Assembly (NCBI GenBank): GCA_009760885.1
Contig: CM019718.1
Span: 31,974,530 to 32,038,529 of the forward strand
Length of the DNA stretch: 64,000 bases
Origin: Achatina immaculata
Taxonomy: Eukaryota; Mollusca; Gastropoda; Stylommatophora; Achatinidae
Direction: 5' to 3'
Shown here: positions 55,847-64,000 of the stretch, in pieces
Layout of the letters: each line of letters opens with the position of its first letter
Position numbering within the stretch: position 1 is the first letter of the stretch
Program-made: the position numbers and the translations under genes
Notes under the pieces: generated by a model
Databases searched by the model: none
The model's input: only the letters and a program-made list of their open reading frames with translations
Told to the model about the DNA's origin: nothing

Positions 55847-58800
55847 GTTTGAGATGTTCACTTTGTCTGCTCCTTGTCTCATTTTTTTTACATGAATTTC
55901 ATAGAACAAAAAAAATTACTTCAGATTAAATATAAGTTCAGTTTTTCCAAGTATAAATTTGACATAACAGCTAGAGCATATAGGAAGTTTAAAAATATCA
56001 GTTAAACAGAGTGATATAACTGTTTGAAACTGTTGATGGATTTATTTCAGTGTGTCTTCTTACAGCTGGATGAGAAGGGTTAATTGAAAAAAAATGTGTT
56101 ATGAAATGTTGAGCTTAAGATTTAGGATAGGTTTGTGTGGTTTATTTGTTAGATTTAGGATAGATTAATGTGGTTTATTTGTTAGATTTAGGATAGATTA
56201 AAGTGGTTTATTTGTTAGATTTAGGATAGATTAATGTGGTTTATTTATTAGATTTAGGATAGATTAATGTGGTTTATTTGCTAGATTTAGGATAGATTAA
56301 TGTGGTTTATTTGTTAGATTTAGGATAGATTAATGTGATTTATTTGTTAGATTTAGGATAGATTAATGTGGTTTATTTGCTAGATTTAGGATAGATTAAT
56401 GTGGTTTATTTATTAGATTTAGGATAGATTAATGTGGTTTATTTTGCATATTTAGGATAGATTAATGTGGTTTATTTGTTAGATTTAGGATAGATTAATG
56501 TGGTTTATTTGTTAGATTTAGGATAGATTAATGTGGTTTATTTATTAGATTTAGGATAGATTAATGTGGTTTATTTGCTAGATTTAGGATAGATTAATGT
56601 GGTTTATTTATTAGATTTAGGATAGATTAATGTGGTTTATTTTGCATATTTAGGATAGATTAATGTGGTTTATTTGTTAGATTTAGGATAGATTAATGTG
56701 GTTTATTTGTTAGATTTAGGATAGATTAATGTGGTTTATTTGTTAGATTTAGAATGGATTAATGTGGTCTATTTGTTTCATGTTTTGATTAATAATCAGG
56801 TTTTTATGCTAAAAAATGACTGTTATGTTTTGTAGTCAAGGGCCACAAAGCCAGGCCAGACATCAAGTTTAAGGATGTCTGTGGATGGTCACTGTAGTTT
56901 TCAGTACATCATGACAGCTCACTTGACACATGAATGAACCTCTGCAGTGTGAATGGGGCATAGAAGAGGGGAGATGAAGCAGCTAAATCTGTGCCCATGC
57001 AGACTCTCGTACTGAAGGCAGCGAGTTGTGCCTCTGCCACCATCTCCCTCTAGTGGATGGCAGTTTGTACCTGTACTACAGAGTAACTGGCACCAGAGTT
57101 AGCATCCTTCTTCTATAGAGTAACTGGCACCAGAGTTAGCATCCTTCTTCTATAGAGTAACTGGCACCAGAGTTAACATCCTTCTTCTATAGAGTAACAG
57201 GCACCAGAGTTAACATCCTTCTTCTATAGAGTAACTGGCACCAGAGTTAACATCCTTCTTCTATAGAGTAACAGGCACCAGAGTTAACATCCTTCTTCTA
57301 TAGAGTAACTGGCACCAGAGTTAACATCCTTCTTCTATAGAGTAACAGGCACCAGAGTTAACATCCTTCTTCTATAGAGTAACTGGCACCAGAGTTAACA
57401 TCCTTCTTCTATAGAGTAACTGGCACCAGAGTTAACATCCTTCTTCTATAGAGTAACAGGCACCAGAGTTAACATCCTTCTTCTATAGAGTAACTGGCAC
57501 CTGATTTAACATCCTTCTATAGAGTAATTGGCACCTGATTTAACATCCTTCTTCTGTAGAGTAACTGGCACCTGATTTAACATCCTTCTATAGAGTAACT
57601 GGCACCTGATTTAACATCCTTCTATAGAGTAATTGGCACCAGAGTTAACATCCTTCTATAGAGTAACTGGCACCAGAGTTAGCATCCTTCTTCTGTAGAG
57701 TAACTGGCACCTGATTTAACATCCTTCTATAGAGTAACAGGCACCAGAGTTAACATCCTTCTATAGAGTAATTGGCACCAGAGTTAACATCCTTCTATAG
57801 AGTAACTGGCACCTGATTTAACATCCTTCTTCTATGGAGTAACAGGCACCAGAGTTAACATCCTTCTTCTGTAGAGTAACTGGCACCAGAGTTAACATCC
57901 TTCTATAGAGTAACTGGCACCTGATTTAACATCCTTCTTCTATAGAGTAACTGGCACCTGATTTAACATCCTTCTTCTATAGAGTAATTGGCACCAGAGT
58001 TAACATCCTTCTATAGAGTAACTGGCACCAGAGTTAGCATCCTTCTTCTATAGAGTAACTGGCACCTGATTTAACATCCTTCTATAGAGTAACAGGCACC
58101 AGAGTTAGCATCCTTCTTCTATAGAGTAACAGGCACCAGAGTTAACATCCTTCTTCTGTAGAGTAACAGGCACCAGAGTTAACATCCTTCTTCTGTAGAG
58201 TAACAGGCACCAGAGTTAACATCCTTCTATAGAGTAATTGGCACCAGAGTTAACATCCTTCTTCTATAGAGTAACTGGCACCAGAGTTAACATCCTTCTT
58301 CTATAGAGTAACAGGCACCAGAGTTAACATCCTTCCTCTATAGAGGGAAAACAGGGCAACCATGATGCAGTTGTCTGGAGTGCATTGATGATGATGATGA
58401 TGATGATGATGATCCTGAAACATCTTAAATTTTCAGTACTAGACAGTGATCTGCCTCTGTGTCTGAATATTCCAAACAAGGCATAGGAGAAAGCTCGATA
58501 GAAATATGCATGTGATACTTTGTAACACCTAATTAATGAATGAAAGGAAACCCAAAAAATGTGTGTATGTAACATGTAATAGTACTTCACTGTTGAACCT
58601 ACCTATTGTGTAACATTTTCCCTCTTGTTTTTCTCTCAGGAGATCTCATAATGGCAGCATATGAGACGGGGGTATGTAACATTTATACACTAAAGTAGTC
58701 ATGTTTCACTACATTACAGAAATTTATTTGAAAAATTACAACAAAATGCTGTTTCTTAACCCATTAAAGCCAGATTTCAACATAAAAGCTATTTCTTAAC

Positions 58801-61800
58801 CCTTTGAACCAAAATTCCAACAAAAGTGTGATGAATAAATTTTTGCTGTTTCCCAGAATTACAGCATAGACACAGAGCAGTCAAAAAAAAAACAAAAAGA
58901 AAGTTCTTAGAGAGGCTGCAAAACACTGAAAACTTAATAAAACCATAAGAAAAAGACAGAAAGAAACAGATTTCTACTTGCATAAAGAAAGGAAATGAAA
59001 TTTCTACTCATGTGAAGAAAGAAATGGAGATTTCTACTCCCAGAAAGTGATGGAAATTTCTGCTTTGGTAAAGAAAGAAAAGGAGATTTCACCTGCATGA
59101 AGAAAGAAGTGGAGATTTCTACACACATGAAGAAAAAATTTGATATTTCTGCTATCGTGAGGAAAAAAATTGGAATTCCTACTCTAATGAGGAAAGAAAT
59201 TTAAATTCTACTCACATTAAGAAAAGACTTGAAATTTCTGCTCGTGTGAAGAAAGATAAAAATGTCTACTCACATGAAGAAGAAAAAAAAAAAGGAAACT
59301 TGTATAAAGAGAGAAATTGTTCTCCACAGGTAGCTCACCCTCCAGGATATCCATTGTTTACTCTGCTAGCTAAACTCTTCATAAAAGTCATTCCAGTGGG
59401 TTCTGTTGCATGGAGAGTGAACTTGCTGACTGCTGTCTGTGGAGCTTTGTGTGCCAGTGTTGTTTGTCTTTTGATTTACAGGTGAGTCTTTGCGTTTGTT
59501 TAAATCACTTTTGTCCAAAACAAAGCTGTGTGCTGTCAGTGCTTCTTTGTGGTGTAGAATGATGGAGAACAACTGAAAAGGAAATGGCCAAATTATACTC
59601 GTTCCACACAGCCTGGCTGTGAGAAAGATTCTGAATATTTACTGGCTGAAGACAGTAAACAGAGACTTATTTGCTCAGTACAAACAAGGAAGTGTGTGTA
59701 GTTATGATCAAAGAGGATGAAAGTGAACTGGTCATGTTCTCTGAAGGGGCTCCAACAGTATTGCTAAAAGTGTCATGAGGGGCATCTGGTGGGAAAGAGG
59801 GAGAGAGGTTGACCAAAACAACCTGATTTAGAACTGTGGAAGTAGAGATAAGCACCATGTAGGCCAGGTGGGATCCCATCATCATTATCATGAGAGATAA
59901 ACACTATGTAGGCCAGGTGGGACCCCATCATCATGAGAGATAAACACTATGTAGGCCATGTGGGACCCCATCATCATCATGAGAGATAAACACTGTGTAG
60001 GCCAGGTGGGACCCCATCATCATCATTATCATGAGAGATAAACACTATGTAGGCCAGGTGGGACCCCATCATTATCATCATCATCATGAGAGATAAACAC
60101 TATGTAGACCAGGTGGGACCCCATCATCATTATCATGAGAGATAAACACTATGTAGGCCAGGTGGGACCCCATCATCATCATTATCATGAGAGATAAACA
60201 CTGTGTTGGCCAGGTGGGACCCCATCATGATCATGAGAGATAAACACTATATATCCATACTACCAAGAACTTAATATTGAAGAAGGTTGGCTAGTAAGGA
60301 AGATTAAACAGAGAAAACTTAAATATACTGTCCAAAAAAAGAAACACATAACTACTGATGACCCAATATTAGCCATAACTTTTAAATTGAATGAATAAAA
60401 TTTTCAAATTGCACACAATAATACCTAAGGGTTTAAACACTCAGTTGACATTTTCTTGCATCTGTGTGATGAGAATTTGTTAGTCCCAGGGGTTCTCAAG
60501 TTAGTATGGTGTGTGGCCTCTGTTTGCAATGATCAGCGACTGGCATCTCCTGGGCATAGATGCGATCAGATGTCTGATGTGCGTCTGTGGGATGGCTGCC
60601 CACTCTTCCTGGAGTGCCTGCCACAGATCACAGTGATTGGCTGGAGAAACGTTTCAGCGACAAACATGTCTGTGCAGCTCATCCCATAGGTGCTTGATCG
60701 GATTCATGTCTGGAGACAGGGATGGCCAAGGAAGGGTGAGAGTATTGGTGGCAGTCAAGAACTGTGTGGTGAACCATGCAGAATGGTGTCTGGTGTTGTC
60801 CTGTTGAAACACAGACCTTTGTGCAGCCAAAAATGGAAGAACATGGGGTCGAAGAATTTCATTGACATATCCTTGTGCATTCAAGCCTCCTTCAATCTTC
60901 ACCAATGGACTCTTTCTGTTGAAACTGATCATTCCCCATACCATTACACCTCCACATCAATGCGGCGGAGCTTCATCAACGCAATTTTGGGCAAAACATT
61001 CATTTGGCCTACAGTAGACCCTTCTCCGCATACATGGAGGTGCAACAAAAAAGAAGATTCATCACTAAACCAGACACGTCTACATTGATTGTCAGTTGTC
61101 CAGGGCCAATGCTGGTTGGCCCAAACAAGTCGATTTTGGCGATGGCGTCTCGTTAAGACAGGGCCTCGGTGAGGTCATCGTGCCACCAATCCAGCTTCAT
61201 GCAGTCTATTCCGGACAGTTTGATCAGACACATGACATCCTGCAAGCAATGACTGGGCACTTGAAGAAGCTGTTGTAAACCTGTTTCTGAGGTGATGAAC
61301 CAGAATAAAGCGATCATCAGCTGCTGTTATCACCCTGGGTCATCCACTGCAGTGCCGGTCTTCAGCTGAGCCATTGGCTTGGAAACAATGCCAAAGTTGA
61401 CTGATTGTACTCTGCTGCACGTTTAAATGCCTGGCAACCTGACTTTGACTTTCACCTGCTTGAGGCGACCAATAGCAATGTTTCATAAATTTTGCGATAG
61501 ACGCACCATAATTGTCTTCTTGAAAATTAACTGAATTTGTTTGTGTAGCCTCATCCTTTTATAGGGTTTCATTTGCATGGGAAGTGAGTTGTGTTCACCA
61601 CAGAAATCACAACTTTTCCATAAATGCAACGTGAATTATGGTAAAAAAATGTGCGATTAGCAAAAAAAAATGCGTTTTGACTATACACGAGAATAGCAAA
61701 ATTCACGCTAAATCATGGACCTGATATCTTAGTGACAATTTTTGGTTTGGTTTGAGATACCTAGGAAAAAAATTTTTGTCATAACATATAAAAAAATGAA

Positions 61801-62876
61801 GCTTTTATAAGCTATGCATTTCTTTTTTTGGACAATATATTGTGGACACATTAAACGTCATGATAATTTAGAGAAGACAGTCTTGGAAGGGTACATAATA
61901 GGAAGAAGAAAGAGAGGAAGACCAAGGTGAAGATGGCTGCAGGACATCATTGATGATCTGCGAATGGATGCATCAGTGATAGGGCATCTTGCTTACAACC
62001 GAGAGGCCTACAGGAGTGCTGTTAGGGAGCAAAGTTCCACAAGGGACATGCACATGACTGACTGACTGAGGCCAGGTGGGACCCATCATCATCATCATGA
62101 GAGATAATCACTATGTAGGCCATGTGGGACCCCCATCATCATCATCATGATAGATAAACACTGTGTAGGCCATGTGGGACCCCATCATCATCATCATCAT
62201 AAGAGATAAACACTATGTAGGCCATGTGGGACCCCATCATCATCATCATAAGAGATAAACACTGTGTAGGCCATGTGGGACCCCATCATCATCATCATCA
62301 TGAGAGACAAATACTATGTAGGCCAGGCAGGACCTCATGCAGTATCATACTATGGCAACAGCTAAATGTGTATTTTCATAATTTATAGCATAAAGTATCT
62401 CTGTCTATGTTTGTGTGGGGATGTAACTGGTTTTCTTTGTGAGGGAGGGAGGTGAGGTGTTGGGGTGTGGATTTTTTGTCTTTAAGAATATGAAGTAAAT
62501 TCATATTATTCAGAAAAAAAAAAATTATAATGTGATGTACAGCCTTGAGATTTACAGAAGTTTTGGTGCTTCAGTTTTCTATGAAGTGGTTTCATATTGT
62601 GTAAATTAGTGAATGTTTTTATCAAATTTATGAAATCTTGTTTAGTTTGTCTGTAACTGTAATTTATGCTACAATCAGTCTTGTTTTTGTTCTAATTACA
62701 GGCTCAGCCATAGTTGTGGCGCCGGCTTGCTTGGTGCATTTTCATTTAGCTTGAGCAGACTGGTGTGGATGTGGTCTGTCAGCGCTGAAGTATTTGCCCT
62801 CAATAACTTCCTGATATCTACTTTAATGCTGATTGCAGTCACGTTTGATTCTGCAGGAAAGGATTCATTGTTGAAG
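55741..62876 (+). CDS. TMEM260: TMEM260-type protein O-mannosyltransferase, 5' part (4 exons)
   Basis: ER membrane GT-C glycosyltransferase (DUF2723). Human TMEM260 O-mannosylates IPT domains of plexins and MET-type receptors (family knowledge). Coding exons: 55741-55846, 58640-58671, 59330-59481, 62702-62876; all GT/AG, phases 1,0,2,0, 155 codons so far. Seen: an N-terminal hydrophobic segment, HPSLPGGDSGD (the conserved GGDSGE-like luminal motif), VAHPPGYPLFTLLAKLFIKV (family signature), WRVNLLTA, and SRLVWMWSVSAEVFALNN. The start is the first Met after an in-frame stop at 55705 and sits in a good context (aacATGg). The family is about 700 aa, so most of the gene lies to the right of the window. 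Confidence 0.92.
56125..56780. repeat. 33-bp minisatellite, about 20 units
   Basis: Unit TTAGATTTAGGATAGATTAA TGTGGTTTATTTG. A block of several units (containing TTTTGCATATTTAGG) occurs twice, near 56440 and 56640, showing higher-order duplication. TMEM260 intron 1. Confidence 0.94.
57085..58340. repeat. 37/34-bp minisatellite, about 34 units
   Basis: Unit AGAGTAACTGGCACCAGAGT TAACATCCTTCTTCTAT, with a 34-bp form lacking one CTT and a CTGATTTAAC variant. Occupies almost half of TMEM260 intron 1. Confidence 0.95.
58380..58412. repeat. (GAT)n microsatellite
   Basis: TGATGATGATGATGATGATG run in TMEM260 intron 1. Confidence 0.9.
58640..58671 (+). CDS. TMEM260: TMEM260 coding exon 2 (32 bp micro-exon)
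   Basis: Joins as G|GDLIMAAYETG, completing GGDSGDLI. The acceptor is ttttctctcag, the donor GGG|gtatgt, ending in phase 0. Too short to be found by ORF length; supported by the family motif on both sides. Confidence 0.88.
58965..59290. repeat. Degenerate repeat of about 40 bp, 8 units
   Basis: Diverged units of GAAATTTCTACTCATGTGAA GAAAGAAATG type, fills most of TMEM260 intron 2 up to the exon 3 acceptor. Confidence 0.75.
59330..59481 (+). CDS. TMEM260: TMEM260 coding exon 3 (AHPPGYP signature)
   Basis: Encodes VAHPPGYPLFTLLAKLFIKV, then WRVNLLTAVCGAL and a hydrophobic segment ending IYR. The acceptor is gttctccacag, the donor AG|gtgagt, phase 2. Confidence 0.93.
59855..60240. repeat. About 45-bp minisatellite, left part
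   Basis: Unit GAGAGATAAACACTATGTAG GCCAGGTGGGACCCCATCAT with a variable (CAT)n link. Continues at 62070-62335. TMEM260 intron 3. Confidence 0.92.
60328..61835 (-). mobile_element. Tc1/mariner transposon, inactivated
   Basis: Inverted ends TATACTGTCCAAAAAAAG and TATATTGTCCAAAAAAAG with TA on both sides, about 1.51 kb. The minus strand encodes an HTH region (ESQSQVARHLNVQQS-like), VWFSDESSF, then VWGMISFNRKSPLV, VFQQDNTRHH and DMNPIKHLWDEL. The catalytic Glu 34 residues after the second Asp is Lys here, and frames are broken, so the enzyme is dead. TMEM260 intron 3. Confidence 0.92.
60654..60944 (-). pseudogene. Tc1 transposase DDE-domain piece
   Basis: 96-codon open piece of the transposase, MVWGMISF to ELHRHVCR, with NPIK in place of NPIE at the third catalytic position. 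Upstream pieces are in other frames. Confidence 0.88.
62070..62335. repeat. About 45-bp minisatellite, right part
   Basis: Same units as 59855-60240, resuming mid-unit at AGGCCAGGTGGGACC. Confidence 0.92.
62336..62701. other. TMEM260 intron 3 end, unannotated
   Basis: AT-rich with a poly-A run at about 62514-62524. Nothing else seen before the exon 4 acceptor. Confidence 0.4.
62702..62876 (+). CDS. TMEM260: TMEM260 coding exon 4
   Basis: Encodes a further membrane segment with SRLVWMWSVSAEVFALNN, matching the conserved W-S-x-x-AEVF-LNN block. The acceptor is tctaattacag, the donor AAG|gtaaaa, phase 0. Confidence 0.92.
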
Positions 62877-62974
62877 GTAAAATGGCTATTGTAATAGCTT
62901 TCCTAGCACTTAAATGACAGCTTGTAAATGGTTCTTCAGATTTTACATTGGCAGTTTTTAGTTCTGCTCCCTAC

Positions 62975-63425
62975 AGCAGGACCAGTGATTGTCTGGACTA
63001 CAGCGGGCAGGTGTTGTAAGAGGTGGTGCAGCAGGACCAGTGGTTGTCTGGACTATAGCAGGCTGTTGTTGTAAGAGGTGGTGCAGCAGGACCAGTGGTT
63101 GTCTGGACTATAGCAGGCTGTTGTTGTAAGAGGTGGTGCAGCAGGACCAGTGGTTGTCTGGACTATAGCAGGCTGTTGTTGTAAGAGGTGGTGCAGCAGG
63201 ACCAGTGATTGTCTGGACTACAGGGGGCTGTTGTAAGATGTGGTACAGCAGGACCAGTGGTTGTCTGGACTACAGTGGGCTATTGGTGTAAGATGTGGTA
63301 CAGCAAGACCAGTGGTTGTCTGGACTACAGTGGGCTATTGGTGTAAGATGTGGTACAGCAGGACCAGTGGTTGTCTGGACTATAGTGGGCTGTTGTTGTA
63401 AGAGGTGGTGCAGCAGGACCAGTCT
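62975..63425. repeat. 55-bp minisatellite, about 8 units
   Basis: Unit GCAGGACCAGTGGTTGTCTG GACTATAGCAGGCTGTTGTT GTAAGAGGTGGTGCA; some units shortened. TMEM260 intron 4. Confidence 0.94.
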
Positions 63426-63429
63426 ACTC

Positions 63430-63900
63430 TCCACATTTTTCATCGGCTTAGAATCTTTGCCACTGAATCAGCTGTGAGGTACTCAAGTGTCAGTTATGTG
63501 GAGCTATCTAACAATGAGTAACTCACTTTTGAAAATCGATAAGAGTTATGGAAGTATGTTTTTTATATGATAAAGAGGCTGTTGTGGGGCCTAATATTAA
63601 CCCTTTCAAAACAATAAAAGAAACAGCAAAAAGTATGTGGTTGTTGAAAATTTTTTAAAAAAATTCTTGACCACTCTTTCTTATACTTTCATTGAATATT
63701 TCTCAAATGTTATTATTAAATTAGTGCATGAAAAATAGTAATGTGCACAACTTTCTGAGTACTTCAGGAGTACAGAAAACAGGAGTACATTATGCTGAAT
63801 ATTTCAGGAGTGTAGAAACCAGATACATTATACTGAGTATTTCAAGAATATCTTTGAAAATGTTCAGTTGCTGGTATATTTGTTGGCAGAATTTTATATT
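63430..63900. other. TMEM260 intron 4, unannotated
   Basis: AT-rich; a short imperfect repeat (TTTCAGGAGTGTAGAAA-type) at 63765-63850. No coding signal. Confidence 0.4.
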
Positions 63901-63901
63901 T

Positions 63902-64000
63902 AAAGTAAATACACATAATAAAACTTACCTGGGTGGATATGCCACCTTGAAAGTAAATACACATAATAAAACTTACCTGGGTGGATATGCTACCTTGAAA
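63902..64000. repeat. 48-bp direct repeat, at least 2 units, cut by window edge
   Basis: Unit AAAGTAAATACACATAATAA AACTTACCTGGGTGGATATG CCACCTTG; probably an array continuing to the right. Confidence 0.85.

Larger units (their letters stand above)
60241..62068 (+). mobile_element. LINE fragment, split by a Tc1 element
   Basis: Left piece 60241-60327 and right piece 61836-62068 join conceptually as IKQRKLKY|..., then DNLEKTVLEGYIIGRRKRGRPR and QDIIDDLRMDASVIGHLAYN, the end of a FADD-type LINE ORF2. It sits inside one unit of the 45-bp minisatellite. Confidence 0.75.

Overview
This is nuclear DNA of an animal. Genes are split by long introns with GT/AG borders, and the repeats are metazoan ones: non-LTR retrotransposons with FADD-type reverse transcriptase or type I RNase H, tRNA-derived SINEs, Tc1/mariner and pogo-like DNA transposons. 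The overall look (AT-rich, very dense minisatellites, RTE-like and I-like LINE fragments, tRNA SINEs) fits a mollusc, perhaps a gastropod. That taxonomic call is inference; no marker in the window proves it.

Two genes are well supported. (1) A complete SLC22-type organic ion transporter lies on the minus strand, 44638 down to 16343. I could join 11 coding exons: every junction has GT/AG borders, the phases agree, and the total is 1782 bp (593 codons plus stop). (2) The first four coding exons (155 codons) of a TMEM260-type protein O-mannosyltransferase lie on the plus strand from 55741 and run off the right edge. The two genes are divergently transcribed, about 11 kb apart. A second, intact copy of SLC22 exon 1 at 2253-2140 (minus), with copied flanks, implies a tandem SLC22 paralogue continuing off the left edge. 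A third, decayed exon-1 copy lies near 47.5 kb.

Layout: 1-6.2 kb, paralogous SLC22 exon 1 with its intron and upstream flank, the flank itself doubled as a 1.84 kb tandem duplication. 6.7-9.3 kb, a 30-bp minisatellite split by a 1464-bp non-coding retroelement-like insert. 10.1-11.6 kb, a Tc1 element. 13-16 kb, minisatellite and a hAT-like zinc-finger relic. 16.3-44.6 kb, the SLC22 gene, with introns full of minisatellites and truncated LINEs. 44.6-55.7 kb, intergenic: decayed exon, LINEs, a pogo-like element, repeats. 55.7-64 kb, the TMEM260 5' half with three large intronic minisatellites and a Tc1-in-LINE-in-minisatellite nest.

By my rough tally tandem arrays cover about 11-12 kb. Most of the longer open frames apart from LINE ORFs are by-products of these arrays. 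I see no prokaryotic features and no CRISPR array. The most unusual signals are the repeated occurrence of retroelements inside minisatellite arrays, the 1464-bp ORF-less element with the same (GAA)n tail as the I-like LINE, and arrays whose units resemble splice signals.
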